A stretch of 64,000 nt of DNA from Bacteroides fragilis NCTC 9343. Its GTDB lineage: Bacteria > Bacteroidota > Bacteroidia > Bacteroidales > Bacteroidaceae. Both the position numbers and the translations under genes were made by a program. This document shows positions 50,816 through 60,809 of this stretch, piece by piece; the stretch's first letter is position 1, and each line of letters starts with the position of its first letter. The stretch is from NCBI RefSeq assembly GCF_000025985.1, contig NC_003228.3, positions 2,170,001 through 2,234,000 of the forward strand, written 5' to 3'. Under the pieces are notes generated by a model. That model saw only the letters and a list, made by a program, of their open reading frames with translations. It did not search any database and was not told the DNA's origin.

Positions 50816-51681
50816 TTGTATCATCTTTGCGAGGAGGATTGGGGAATCAAATGTTTATTTACGCTATGGTGAAGGCCATGGCATTAAGAAACAATGTACC
50901 ATTCGCTTTTAATTTGACTACTGATTTTGCAAATGATGAAGTTTATAAAAGGAAACTTTTATTATCATATTTTGCATTAGACTTGCCTGAAAATAAAAAA
51001 TTAACATTTGATTTTTCATATGGGAATTATTATAGAAGGCTAAGTCGTAATTTAGGTTGTCATATACTTCATCCATCATATCGTTATATTTGCGAAGAGC
51101 GCCCTCCCCACTTTGAATCAAGGTTAATTAGTTCTAAGATTACAAATGCTTTTCTGGAAGGATATTGGCAGTCAGAAAAATATTTTCTTGATTATAAACA
51201 AGAGATAAAAGAGGACTTTGTAATACAAAAAAAATTAGAATACACATCGTATTTGGAATTGGAAGAAATAAAATTGCTAGATAAGAATGCCATAATGATT
51301 GGGGTTAGACGGTATCAGGAAAGTGATGTAGCTCCTGGTGGAGTGTTAGAAGATGATTACTATAAATGTGCTATGGATATTATGGCATCAAAAGTTACTT
51401 CTCCTGTTTTCTTTTGTTTTTCACAAGATTTAGAATGGGTTGAAAAACATCTAGCGGGAAAATATCCTGTTCGTTTGATAAGTAAAAAGGAGGATGATAG
51501 TGGTACTATAGATGATATGTTTCTAATGATGCATTTTCGTAATTATATAATATCGAATAGCTCTTTTTACTGGTGGGGAGCATGGCTTTCGAAATATGAT
51601 GATAAGCTGGTGATTGCTCCAGGTAATTTTATAAATAAGGATTCTGTACCAGAATCTTGGTTTAAATTGAATGTAAGATAA
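50812..51681 (+). CDS. GT11-family alpha-1,2-fucosyltransferase-like glycosyltransferase
   Basis: This 289-residue protein has the GT11 N-terminal signature SLRGGLGNQMFIYAMVKAMA and the C-terminal block YIISNSSFYWWGAWLS. The usual HxRRxDY donor motif is altered (GVRRYQESD), so donor use is not certain. By family it would add fucose from GDP-fucose, which gmd/fcl at 35-37 kb can supply. The start overlaps the previous stop (ATGA). Confidence 0.82.
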   Translation: MIVSSLRGGLGNQMFIYAMVKAMALRNNVPFAFNLTTDFANDEVYKRKLLLSYFALDLPENKKLTFDFSYGNYYRRLSRNLGCHILHPSYRYICEERPPHFESRLISSKITNAFLEGYWQSEKYFLDYKQEIKEDFVIQKKLEYTSYLELEEIKLLDKNAIMIGVRRYQESDVAPGGVLEDDYYKCAMDIMASKVTSPVFFCFSQDLEWVEKHLAGKYPVRLISKKEDDSGTIDDMFLMMHFRNYIISNSSFYWWGAWLSKYDDKLVIAPGNFINKDSVPESWFKLNVR

Positions 51682-51688
51682 AATCTTA

Positions 51689-52741
51689 ATGAATGTGTTA
51701 GTAACCGGTGCTGCCGGATTTATAGGTTCGCATGTTTGTAAGCGTCTTTTGCAACGTGGGGATGAAGTTGTGGGCTTGGATAATATTAATTCGTATTATG
51801 ATATTAATTTAAAGTATGGACGCCTTTCGAGCTTAGGTGTTCCTCAATCTGAACTGTCATGGTATAAGTTCACACGGAGTAATGTTTATCCTCGATTTAG
51901 TTTTGTGCGGATGAACCTCGAGGATAGGCAGGCTATGCAAATGCTGTTTGCTAATGGAAATTTTGATGTAGTAATCAATTTGGCCGCACAAGCGGGAGTG
52001 CGCTACTCCATTGAGAATCCATATGCTTATGTTGAAAGTAATATAGACGGTTTTCTGAATGTTCTCGAGGGTTGTCGTCACAGTCAGGTGAAACATTTGG
52101 TTTATGCCAGTTCCAGTAGTGTATATGGTTTGAATGGACAGGTTCCTTTTTCAGAGAAAGATGGCATAGCCCATCCGGTGAGTCTGTATGCCGCAACCAA
52201 GAAGTCGAATGAACTTATGGCACATACTTATAGCCATTTATATAATATACCTTCTACGGGTCTTCGTTTCTTCACGGTATATGGTCCCTGGGGTAGACCG
52301 GATATGTCTCCTTTTCTATTTGCGGATGCTATCTTGCATGGTCGCCCCATCAAGGTCTTTAACAATGGCAACATGCTTCGTGATTTTACATATATAGATG
52401 ACATTGTGGAAGGTGTCTTGAGAGTGGCTGATTCTATTCCGGAAGGGAATCAGTGCTGGGATGCTGAGGTTGCGGATCCAAGCATGTCCTGTGCTCCCTA
52501 TAAGATTTATAATATTGGTAATTCCCGTCCTGTAAAATTGATGGATTTTATACGTGCTATAGAAATGTCAATCGGGAGGGAAGCTGACAAGATCTATCTT
52601 CCGATGCAGCCCGGGGATGTGTATCAGACCTATGCGGATACTTCTTCTCTTTCGCGGGAAATTGGTTTTCAACCCAATACGTCCTTGGAGGCGGGCGTTA
52701 AGAAAACAATAAGTTGGTATAAAGAATTTTATAATCTATAA
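51689..52741 (+). CDS. UDP-glucuronate 4-epimerase-like SDR
   Basis: This 350-residue extended SDR has GAAGFIGSHVCKRL (NAD site), DNINSYYDINLKYGRL (typical of UDP-GlcA 4-epimerases), SSSSVYG and YAATKKSNE with catalytic Tyr/Lys, and the substrate strand RFFTVYGPWGRPDM. Together with the UDP-glucose dehydrogenase that follows (2 bp gap), it would make UDP-galacturonate. Confidence 0.88.
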   Translation: MNVLVTGAAGFIGSHVCKRLLQRGDEVVGLDNINSYYDINLKYGRLSSLGVPQSELSWYKFTRSNVYPRFSFVRMNLEDRQAMQMLFANGNFDVVINLAAQAGVRYSIENPYAYVESNIDGFLNVLEGCRHSQVKHLVYASSSSVYGLNGQVPFSEKDGIAHPVSLYAATKKSNELMAHTYSHLYNIPSTGLRFFTVYGPWGRPDMSPFLFADAILHGRPIKVFNNGNMLRDFTYIDDIVEGVLRVADSIPEGNQCWDAEVADPSMSCAPYKIYNIGNSRPVKLMDFIRAIEMSIGREADKIYLPMQPGDVYQTYADTSSLSREIGFQPNTSLEAGVKKTISWYKEFYNL

Positions 52742-52743
52742 TT

Positions 52744-54066
52744 ATGAAGATTGCTATAGTTGGTACAGGTTACGTCGGTTTGGTTACAGGTACCTGTTTC
52801 TCTGAGATGGGAGTAGACGTCACATGCGTTGATGTGATTGAATCTAAAATTGATAATCTTAAAAAAGGCATAATTCCGATCTATGAGCCGGGACTTGAAG
52901 ACATGGTGCACCGCAATTACAATGCGGGGCGTTTGAAGTTCACTACTTCCTTAGCCTCATGTTTGAATGATGTTGAGGTTGTGTTTAGTGCAGTTGGTAC
53001 TCCTCCTGATGAAGATGGCAGTGCGGATTTAAAGTATGTGCTTGAAGTTGCCCGTACGATTGGTAAAACGATGAACCATTATGTACTGGTGGTAACGAAG
53101 AGTACTGTTCCTGTCGGCACAGCGCAACAGGTGAAAGCTACGATCCGGGGTGAATTGGATAAACGCGGTTTGAATCTTGAATTTGACGTGGCCTCCAATC
53201 CTGAATTTCTGAAAGAGGGAGATGCCGTTGATGACTTCATGAAGCCGGATCGGGTAGTTGTGGGAGTTGAGTCTGAGAGAGCTAAATCTATCATGGAGCG
53301 TTTGTATAAACCGTTCATGATGAATAATTATCGTTTGATCTTTACTGATATCCCTTCTGCCGAGATGATAAAATATGCGGCAAACTCTATGTTGGCCACT
53401 CGTATTAGTTTTATGAACGATATTGCGAATCTTTGTGAGTTGGTTGGTGCAAATGTAAATATGGTCCGTAAGGGGATCGGTGCTGATTCCCGAATAGGTA
53501 GTAAATTCCTATATCCGGGTTGTGGATATGGTGGTTCTTGTTTTCCTAAGGATGTAAAAGCCCTGATAAAAACGGCCGATAAGAATGGGTATTCCATGCG
53601 TGTGCTTAAGGCTGTTGAAGAAGTTAATAATTCTCAGAAAAGTATTCTTTTTAATAAGTTGATCAGATATTTTGATGGAAATCTTTCGGGAAAGCGTATT
53701 GCGTTGTGGGGGCTGTCTTTTAAACCGGAAACGGATGACATGCGCGAGGCTCCTGCTCTGGTTCTAATAGATAAGATATTGTCTTGTGGCGGTCTTGTTA
53801 AAGCTTATGATCCTATTGCTGTTGAAGAATGTAAACGGCGGATAGGGGACAGCATAGAGTATGCCAATGATATGTATGATGCGGTTCTTGATGCGGATGC
53901 CTTGTTACTGGTTACAGAGTGGAAAGAGTTTCGTATGCCTAGCTGGGGTGTATTGAAAAAGACGATGAATCGTGCTTTGATTATCGATGGCAGGAATATT
54001 TATGATAGACAAGAGTTGCAAAGTGTGGGGGTTGAATATACTTGTATAGGAGTTGAAGCAATATGA
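52744..54066 (+). CDS. ugd: UDP-glucose 6-dehydrogenase
   Basis: This 440-residue enzyme has GTGYVGLVTGTCFSE (NAD site), KSTVPVGTA, NPEFLKEGDA, the catalytic Cys in GYGGSCFPKD and a C-terminal GLSFKPETDDMREAP. It oxidises UDP-glucose to UDP-glucuronate with 2 NAD+. It is paired with the 4-epimerase upstream. Confidence 0.95.
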   Translation: MKIAIVGTGYVGLVTGTCFSEMGVDVTCVDVIESKIDNLKKGIIPIYEPGLEDMVHRNYNAGRLKFTTSLASCLNDVEVVFSAVGTPPDEDGSADLKYVLEVARTIGKTMNHYVLVVTKSTVPVGTAQQVKATIRGELDKRGLNLEFDVASNPEFLKEGDAVDDFMKPDRVVVGVESERAKSIMERLYKPFMMNNYRLIFTDIPSAEMIKYAANSMLATRISFMNDIANLCELVGANVNMVRKGIGADSRIGSKFLYPGCGYGGSCFPKDVKALIKTADKNGYSMRVLKAVEEVNNSQKSILFNKLIRYFDGNLSGKRIALWGLSFKPETDDMREAPALVLIDKILSCGGLVKAYDPIAVEECKRRIGDSIEYANDMYDAVLDADALLLVTEWKEFRMPSWGVLKKTMNRALIIDGRNIYDRQELQSVGVEYTCIGVEAI

Positions 54067-54349
54067 TATAATTTGTAAGTTTCTTAATCTGAATATTATA
54101 TTAGTACAGTTTAATAATTAATTTATATAGATATTTTGCTTTTTTATATTTTAGGGGAAGAAGTAGCAGGTGATTGTATAATATTAGATAAGAAATGCAA
54201 TCATGTTAATATTCCATTTCTTATAAGCTAACCTATCTTTATATAATTGTGAATATTGTCATAAAATAATGGGGCTATCTTAATTGAGTATGTTGTTTTG
54301 TCTTTTTTATGATTTTTTGTTTTATTGATATTCTTATTTATAGCTAAAA
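54067..54349. other. AT-rich gap inside the capsule operon
   Basis: This 283-bp stretch, very rich in A and T, is the only sizeable gap in the capsule operon. No ORF of note, hairpin or full promoter is seen (TATCTTTA near 54234 only approaches the -7 consensus). It separates a normal-composition block (ugd) from the AT-rich glycosyltransferase block. Confidence 0.5.
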
Positions 54350-55372
54350 ATGTCAACAATAAATAACCGAAATCCAAAGATTAGCGTATTGATGTCTATA
54401 TATAAAGAGAATTCTCTTTATGTAAGACAAGCTATTGATAGTATTTTAAATCAAAGTTTTGGAGATTTTGAATTTTTAATATATAATGATAATCCAGAAG
54501 ATTTTATTTTAGATAAGTTAGTTTTAGAAATAGCAAGAAAAGATAGTCGTATACAATATCAACGAAATGAAAAAAATATAGGTTTAGCAGCCACTTTGAA
54601 TCGTCAGATTTGTGTAGCTAAAGGTGAGTATTTAGCTCGTATGGATGCAGATGATATTTCATTACCGGATAGATTTATTATGCAGGTTGAATACTTAGAT
54701 AGAAATACTAATATAGCAGTTTTAGGTACATGGGCTAAAATAATAGATAAAGAAGGACAGGTTATTAGTAGTGCTTCATTAAAAACTGGATATAATAACA
54801 TCATTGCATGTGCAATGTGCGATTCTCCACTGTTTCATCCTTCTGTGATGATCAGGAAAGAATTTTTACAATTAAATGGACTGTCTTACAATGAAGATTT
54901 CTCTTGTGCTCAAGATTATGAGTTATGGAGTCGCATTCTGTTTGAAAAAGGTGGATATATAGATAATTTGTCTGTTTATTTGATTTATTATAGGGTTACT
55001 ACTTCTCAGATATCAAGCATAAAACAACAACAACAAATTTATAACTCTTTACTTGTAAGAAGAAATAATATATCGTTTTTTCTAAATAAATATTCTATTG
55101 ATTTACCTCGAAAGATAACAAAAACCGATGTATGTAATTTGATAAATAGAATAAGTGAATTCAAAGAAGAAAGCTCTACTCATAAAATATATGTTAATAT
55201 ACTATTTATGTATTGTATGTCATTACCCCGTTTAGAAAAGATAATTCTTCTTATAAAATATGTATGTGTATTTTATTCGGAATTTTCGTTGAAACAGATG
55301 TGCTTATTAGTTGCAAGTTCATTTTTTATGCGAAAGTTTCCATTATGCTCTTTGAATATAATGTTACATTGA
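54350..55372 (+). CDS. GT2-family glycosyltransferase
   Basis: This 340-residue protein has a GT-A fold start KISVLMSIYKENSLYVRQAIDSILNQ in pieces, then GLAATLNRQICVAKGEYLARMDADD with the DxD metal site (DADD, about residue 98). The second half carries a hydrophobic C-terminal stretch. It transfers a sugar onto the lipid-linked repeat unit; donor and linkage cannot be read from sequence. Confidence 0.88.
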   Translation: MSTINNRNPKISVLMSIYKENSLYVRQAIDSILNQSFGDFEFLIYNDNPEDFILDKLVLEIARKDSRIQYQRNEKNIGLAATLNRQICVAKGEYLARMDADDISLPDRFIMQVEYLDRNTNIAVLGTWAKIIDKEGQVISSASLKTGYNNIIACAMCDSPLFHPSVMIRKEFLQLNGLSYNEDFSCAQDYELWSRILFEKGGYIDNLSVYLIYYRVTTSQISSIKQQQQIYNSLLVRRNNISFFLNKYSIDLPRKITKTDVCNLINRISEFKEESSTHKIYVNILFMYCMSLPRLEKIILLIKYVCVFYSEFSLKQMCLLVASSFFMRKFPLCSLNIMLH

Positions 55373-55401
55373 TTAGTGTTTTAATTTAAGTAGTTGAATC
55401 T

Positions 55402-56448
55402 ATGTTAAAAAACAATGAAAACGTATTAGGGGAATCTTTGCCGATAGTTTCTATTATTATTCCAGTTTACAATGTTGGTATTTATCTAGAAAAATGTATT
55501 AGTAGTTGTTTGGAGCAAACTTATAAGAGATGTGAGATAATATTGGTAGATGATGGATGTACCGATCAATGTACGATTGATATATTACAAAAATATCGTA
55601 CTTTTAAAGAAATGTTTCTTATAAAACAAGATAATCGGGGGGTGTCAATAGCCAGAGATGTTGGCGTCAAATATTGTCATGGTAAATTCCTTTTCTTCTT
55701 AGATGCAGATGATTATATAACTCCCGATGCTATAGAGCTTTTGGTAAATAGCTATAATGCCAATAGTGTTGAAATGGTTATGGCTGCATTAGCTTATGAT
55801 TATTCTGGTAGATTAATATCTTTACCTTTTGAATATCCACAAGATAAATTAGAAAACAATTTGTCTATTTATTGCTTAATGGATAAGCTCCCAATGTCAT
55901 TAGGAGGAAAATTAATAAATAAGCAAATGTATTTAACTTTAGAAAACACTCATGATTTAGAAATAGGTGAGGATGCTTTTTTAACTCTACAATTGGTTTC
56001 TCGGATAAAATCTATATCCTTTATAGATAAACCGATTTATATATATTGTCAAAGAGAGGGTTCTGTAATGAATAAGCCATCAAAAAAGGCTGTGCTGTCA
56101 CGTGTTTTATTTGTAAAAAAAGTTCTCTCTTACTTTTCTCCTATCTCATATGTGCAAGATGAAAGGTTCAAATTAGCATTATCAGTTTTTGTCTTAAATC
56201 AATATTATGCAATTTTGATAATGGGAGGGGATAAGAAGATGTTGAAAGAACTTACAGTTTTGGCTGAACGATATTGGGAGAATAAAAAAGCTGTAAAATT
56301 TTTACCTTATTGGCGACGATTACTTTTATCTATATGTTTCTCTAATATTTCCTTTTTTTCTATAATATTAGTTCGTGTAATATGGGGAGGTAGATATTTT
56401 AGACGAATTCTATTAAATGGAGAGTATAAACAAGTATATAGAAAATGA
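55402..56448 (+). CDS. GT2-family glycosyltransferase
   Basis: This 348-residue protein has VSIIIPVYNVGIYLEKCISS, ILVDDGCTDQCT and the DxD site FLDADDYITPDA. It is a classical GT2 enzyme acting on the repeat unit. The stop overlaps the polymerase start (ATGA at 56445). Confidence 0.9.
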   Translation: MLKNNENVLGESLPIVSIIIPVYNVGIYLEKCISSCLEQTYKRCEIILVDDGCTDQCTIDILQKYRTFKEMFLIKQDNRGVSIARDVGVKYCHGKFLFFLDADDYITPDAIELLVNSYNANSVEMVMAALAYDYSGRLISLPFEYPQDKLENNLSIYCLMDKLPMSLGGKLINKQMYLTLENTHDLEIGEDAFLTLQLVSRIKSISFIDKPIYIYCQREGSVMNKPSKKAVLSRVLFVKKVLSYFSPISYVQDERFKLALSVFVLNQYYAILIMGGDKKMLKELTVLAERYWENKKAVKFLPYWRRLLLSICFSNISFFSIILVRVIWGGRYFRRILLNGEYKQVYRK

Positions 56449-57575
56449 CTTATTCGAATATAACATATATCGGTGCATATTCGCTAATTGCATTTTGTAG
56501 CGTTATTACTCATACTATCTTACCTATACCCCCTACTGTTATTTTTTTTTGTTTGTCATCTTTATTGGCCTTATGGTGCGTTAAGCGTAATGAATTTAAA
56601 ATAAAATCGATAAATAGGGTTTCGATATTTCCATTGTTACTTAGTTCATATTTGTTATTATTTCAGTTATTATTAGAAGTGCCTTTTCGTGCTTTAGTAA
56701 GTCCTTTTTTAGCTCCATTGTATTTTGTTGTTGCATTATTTTATTTGTCGATATTAAATAAAAGAAATATAGATAATTTAATTAATAAATTTATCTATAT
56801 TTCATTAGGTGTATTTATAATAGAATGTTTATGGAGAATGAGTCATCCGTCATTACCTAAAGGAGTTGATGAAGTTGTTGTAGGTGCAGATAGATGGTTT
56901 TATTTGTTTAAAGGTGGAGGACTGATGTATTCTGAAACGAATGGATTGGCAATTCATATAATAATTGTTTACTTTTTTGTTGTCTGGTGGTCTTTACTGC
57001 ATAAAAAGAATATGTTAATAGAAAAGAGTTGTTTATTAGTTCTTATTATATTGACTTTCTCAAGAGCTGCATTGATTTCTATTCCTTTGGGCTGGCTTTA
57101 TATGTATTGTATTGGGAGAATGTCTAAGAAAATACAGATATTCTTGTTTTTTTTAGTATTGGTTATTACTATTGCTGTTATGCCTACCTTAATATCTAAT
57201 TTGGAAAGTGATCCCAGTACAGCAATGAAATTAAGTGTGTTTGCGGAAATATTAGAATATTATAAGCATATTGATCTTCTTCCATTTTTATATGGAATTG
57301 GAAATTATAATAGTATGAATGTTTTTTCAATATATGCCCATAATTATCTTTTGGTGTTTTTAGTAGAAATGGGATTTCTTGGACTACTTTTATTACTGTT
57401 TCAATTTCTTTTTTTCATAAAGGTTTCTAGAGGACAGTTTTTATTTGTTTTCGTACCTTTTTTTGTTCAAGTAATGTCTTCTACTACAATTTTTATTCCA
57501 CATTTATATATAATTGCTGCAATTATTGTTTATTATTCTACTTATTATGAAAAAGATAAAAATATTATTTCTTAG
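56445..57575 (+). CDS. wzy: Wzy-type polysaccharide polymerase
   Basis: This 376-residue protein has about 10-12 hydrophobic helices and little else. A large loop (HPSLPKGVDEVVVGADRWFY, about 143-162) is followed by SETNGLAIHI, and late motifs AHNYLLVFLVEMGFLGLLL match O-antigen polymerase/ligase-type proteins. It would join repeat units in the periplasm. Assignment is by topology and context, since sequence conservation is low in this class. Confidence 0.75.
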   Translation: MTYSNITYIGAYSLIAFCSVITHTILPIPPTVIFFCLSSLLALWCVKRNEFKIKSINRVSIFPLLLSSYLLLFQLLLEVPFRALVSPFLAPLYFVVALFYLSILNKRNIDNLINKFIYISLGVFIIECLWRMSHPSLPKGVDEVVVGADRWFYLFKGGGLMYSETNGLAIHIIIVYFFVVWWSLLHKKNMLIEKSCLLVLIILTFSRAALISIPLGWLYMYCIGRMSKKIQIFLFFLVLVITIAVMPTLISNLESDPSTAMKLSVFAEILEYYKHIDLLPFLYGIGNYNSMNVFSIYAHNYLLVFLVEMGFLGLLLLLFQFLFFIKVSRGQFLFVFVPFFVQVMSSTTIFIPHLYIIAAIIVYYSTYYEKDKNIIS

Positions 57576-58662
57576 TTCTTCTTTAGAAAATTCTGGCCCC
57601 GTTAATGTCCTATTTAATATTATAAAATATTTAGATCGGGAAAAGATGGATGTAACTATTTTATCATTAGGGCATTCAAAGAATAAATCACGTAAAGAAG
57701 AATTTAAAGCACTTGTAGGATTGAATGTAGTAGAATTGCACTATAAAAATATTTGTCAATCATTTTGTCAATATTTTAATTTTATGAATTCATATAAGTT
57801 TGATATTATACATGCTCATTGTTTACGTTCATTACTATTTATTTTTTTAATAAATTCAAATAGTTTGAAATTCTATACAATTCATATTTTCCCAGGTTAT
57901 CAAACGTTGGCTATTCAAGGCAAATTGAGGGGAAAGGGATTAAATATATTGAGTCGATTTTTAATAAAAAGAACAGATGTAAATATAGCTTGTGCAGATT
58001 TTTTAAGAAGGGAAATTATTGATAGTATAACATCACATTGCTTGTCTGTACCTAATGGTGTTGAGGCGAAAGCTAAGATATCGGTATTTGAGAAGAATGT
58101 TTTAAAGTCTAAATTATCTTTAGATTTAAAGATGCAGTATTTTATTTTTATAGGTCGCTTGTCTGTGGAAAAAAGACCTATGTTTCTCATTGAAAATTTT
58201 ATAAAGTCATTTCCTAAAGAATATGGATTGATAATACTAGGTGATGGCCCATTGTTATCCCAAATATTGCCTTTCAATTCTGAACGTATTCGTGTTTTAG
58301 GTTTTAAAACTAATGTTTTTGATTATCTTGTAGCATCGGATTTTTATATTTCTGCTTCTGTTGTAGAAGGACTAGCGAATACTTTTTTAGAAGCTTTATC
58401 TGTTGGATTGCCTTGTTTAGTTTCAAATATTCCTTCACATAGAGAAGTCTTATCTGGTTCAGAAGAGTTTATAGGTTTAGATTTTGAAACAGATGATGGT
58501 GATGATTTTCAATATAAAGCTTTGTGTTTTTTGGAGCAGATTTCAAAAAATACGAAATTAAATGTAGCTCGATATTTTGAGAAATATTATACTGCTAAAA
58601 GAATGTCTGAAGATTATCAAAAAATATATATAAGTAAATATACTGAGAAAAAAGATGTTTAA
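57547..58662 (+). CDS. GT4-family glycosyltransferase
   Basis: The 371-residue product is read from the ATG at 57547 (MKKIKILFLSSSLENSGPVNVL); earlier in-frame codons lie inside the polymerase gene. The GT-B fold shows VPNGVEAKAKI, FIGRLSVEKRP, LIILGDGPL and the acceptor/donor helix SASVVEGLANTFLEALSVGLP with the E-x7-E arrangement. It adds a sugar with retention of configuration. It overlaps the polymerase by 29 bp and the dehydratase by 8 bp. Confidence 0.85.
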   Translation: MKKIKILFLSSSLENSGPVNVLFNIIKYLDREKMDVTILSLGHSKNKSRKEEFKALVGLNVVELHYKNICQSFCQYFNFMNSYKFDIIHAHCLRSLLFIFLINSNSLKFYTIHIFPGYQTLAIQGKLRGKGLNILSRFLIKRTDVNIACADFLRREIIDSITSHCLSVPNGVEAKAKISVFEKNVLKSKLSLDLKMQYFIFIGRLSVEKRPMFLIENFIKSFPKEYGLIILGDGPLLSQILPFNSERIRVLGFKTNVFDYLVASDFYISASVVEGLANTFLEALSVGLPCLVSNIPSHREVLSGSEEFIGLDFETDDGDDFQYKALCFLEQISKNTKLNVARYFEKYYTAKRMSEDYQKIYISKYTEKKDV

Positions 58663-59671
58663 AGACAAAACCCTTTTAATTACCGGTGGAACAGGTTCTT
58701 TCGGTAATGCTGTATTGAAAAGATTTTTGGATTCCGATATCAAAGAGGTTCGTATTTTTTCCCGTGATGAAAAGAAGCAAGACGATATGCGCCATCGCCT
58801 TCAAAATAAGAAGGTGAAATTCTACATTGGTGATGTACGTGATAAACGTTCTGTGGATGGAGTGATGAATGGGGTGGACTATATTTTCCATGCTGCTGCA
58901 CTGAAACAGGTTCCCTCTTGTGAGTTTTTCCCTGTTCAAGCTGTTCGGACAAATGTATTAGGTACTGAGAATGTGCTTGATTCAGCCATTGAGCATGGAG
59001 TCAAGAATGTAGTTGTGCTCTCGACGGATAAGGCTTGTTATCCTATCAATGCCATGGGGATCAGTAAGGCCATGATGGAAAAGGTCGCTATTGCTAAAGG
59101 ACGTCAAATGGGAGAGGGTGGTCAAACTACCATCTGCTGTACCCGTTATGGCAATGTGATGGCAAGCCGCGGATCAGTGATCCCTTTGTGGGTGGAGCAA
59201 ATGAAGGCCGGCAAGGATATCACAATAACCGATCCGAACATGACTCGTTTTATGATGACACTGGATGATGCAGTTGATCTGGTGATTTATGCTTTTCAGC
59301 ATGGGCATAATGGCGACTTGTTTGTCCAAAAAGCACCTGCAGCTACTCTTGATACGCTAGCCCGTTCTTTAAAGGAAATTTACAAAATGGATACCCCCGT
59401 ACGTGTTATCGGTACACGTCATGGTGAGAAACTTTATGAATCATTAGTGACTCGTGAGGAAATGGCCAAGGCGGAAGATATGGGTAATTATTATCGGATA
59501 CCTTGTGATGCCCGTGATCTTAATTATGATAAATATTTTGTGGAAGGACAAGAGAAGGTCTCTAAATTCGAGGACTACCATTCACATAATACCCATCGTT
59601 TGGATGTGGACGGAATGAAACAGTTGTTATTGAAACTTGATATGATAAAGGAGGATGTATGCTTAAAGTAA
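58655..59671 (+). CDS. UDP-GlcNAc 4,6-dehydratase/5-epimerase (CapE/WbjB-type)
   Basis: This 338-residue soluble SDR has LITGGTGSFGNAVLKRF, DVRDKRSVDGVMNGVDYIF, VVLSTDKACYPIN and MGISKAMMEK (catalytic Lys region). CapE/WbjB/WbvB-type enzymes turn UDP-GlcNAc into a 4-keto-6-deoxy L-sugar, the first step to UDP-L-FucNAc or UDP-L-QuiNAc. The next two genes supply the reductase and the 2-epimerase, so a complete L-amino-sugar pathway is encoded. Confidence 0.88.
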   Translation: MFKDKTLLITGGTGSFGNAVLKRFLDSDIKEVRIFSRDEKKQDDMRHRLQNKKVKFYIGDVRDKRSVDGVMNGVDYIFHAAALKQVPSCEFFPVQAVRTNVLGTENVLDSAIEHGVKNVVVLSTDKACYPINAMGISKAMMEKVAIAKGRQMGEGGQTTICCTRYGNVMASRGSVIPLWVEQMKAGKDITITDPNMTRFMMTLDDAVDLVIYAFQHGHNGDLFVQKAPAATLDTLARSLKEIYKMDTPVRVIGTRHGEKLYESLVTREEMAKAEDMGNYYRIPCDARDLNYDKYFVEGQEKVSKFEDYHSHNTHRLDVDGMKQLLLKLDMIKEDVCLK

Positions 59672-60789
59672 TGACGATTGTCGGAACTCGTCCTGAGATC
59701 ATAAAGTTGAGTCGTGTGATGGCTGAGTTGGACAAATACACTGAACATATTATGGTTCATACCGGTCAGAATTTCGATTATGAACTGAATGAAATCTTTT
59801 TTCAGGAACTTCGCATCCGTAAGCCGGACTATTTTCTGGATGCTGCCGGAAAGAATGCCGCAGAGACGATAGCCAATGTAATCCGTAAATCGGATGAATT
59901 GATGGACCAAGTGAAACCGGATGCTTTATTGTTGTATGGTGATACTAATAGCTGTATTTCCGTGATTTCCGCAAAACGGCGTAAGATTCCTATTTTTCAT
60001 ATGGAGGCTGGTAACCGCTGTTTTGACCAGCGTGTTCCTGAAGAGATCAATCGTAAGATTGTGGATCATTTGAGTGATATCAATATGCCTCTTTCAGAGC
60101 ATGCACGTAAATACTTGCTGGCTGAAGGGTTACGTCCGGAGACCGTGATCAAAATCGGATCGCCAATGACAGAGGTTTTGATCTATCATAAGGCGGAAAT
60201 AGAAGAGAATGATGTTTTAGAAAAAGAGGGGTTGAAAAAAGGTGATTACTTTATTGTAAGTACGCATCGTGAGGAAAATGTGGATTCCGAGAAGAACTTT
60301 TCCGACCTGCTTTCTTCTCTGAACGCCATTGTGGACAAATATCATAAAAAGGTGATTGTTTCCACCCACCCCCGTACCCGCAAAAAGTTGGAATCTATTG
60401 GCTTTATTAATTCCAATCCGATGATTGAGTTTATGAAACCTTTTGGTTTCATGGAGTATATCAAACTTCAACAGAATGCTTTTTGTGTTATTTCTGACAG
60501 TGGTACGATCACGGAGGAATCTTCTATTCTTCATTTTCCGGCTATAACTATCCGTCAGGCACACGAGCGACCTGAAGGTATGGATGAAGGGACGCTGATC
60601 ATGACCGGATTGAATAGTGACCGTATTCTGGAGTCTATCGAAATTGTAACTTCCCAGTATGCAGAAGGTGCAGACGTAATTCACTCTATTCCTGATTATG
60701 CTTCGGATAATGTATCTAAAAAAGTAGTCCGTATCATTCTTTCCTATACAGATTATATCAACCGTACGGTTTGGCATAAAGAAATCTAG
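59659..60789 (+). CDS. UDP-sugar 2-epimerase, non-hydrolysing (WbjD/WbvD-type)
   Basis: This 376-residue protein of the WecB fold has MTIVGTRPEIIKLSRV, VHTGQNFDYELN, LLYGDTNSCIS, PIFHMEAGNRCFD and SDSGTITEESSI. The context between a CapE-type dehydratase and an RmlD-like reductase points to C-2 epimerisation of the L-talose/L-rhamnose amino sugar to L-FucNAc or L-QuiNAc, rather than ManNAc formation. Confidence 0.87.
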   Translation: MLKVMTIVGTRPEIIKLSRVMAELDKYTEHIMVHTGQNFDYELNEIFFQELRIRKPDYFLDAAGKNAAETIANVIRKSDELMDQVKPDALLLYGDTNSCISVISAKRRKIPIFHMEAGNRCFDQRVPEEINRKIVDHLSDINMPLSEHARKYLLAEGLRPETVIKIGSPMTEVLIYHKAEIEENDVLEKEGLKKGDYFIVSTHREENVDSEKNFSDLLSSLNAIVDKYHKKVIVSTHPRTRKKLESIGFINSNPMIEFMKPFGFMEYIKLQQNAFCVISDSGTITEESSILHFPAITIRQAHERPEGMDEGTLIMTGLNSDRILESIEIVTSQYAEGADVIHSIPDYASDNVSKKVVRIILSYTDYINRTVWHKEI

Positions 60790-60809
60790 TTCCTGTTTTT
60801 TATTTTTTT

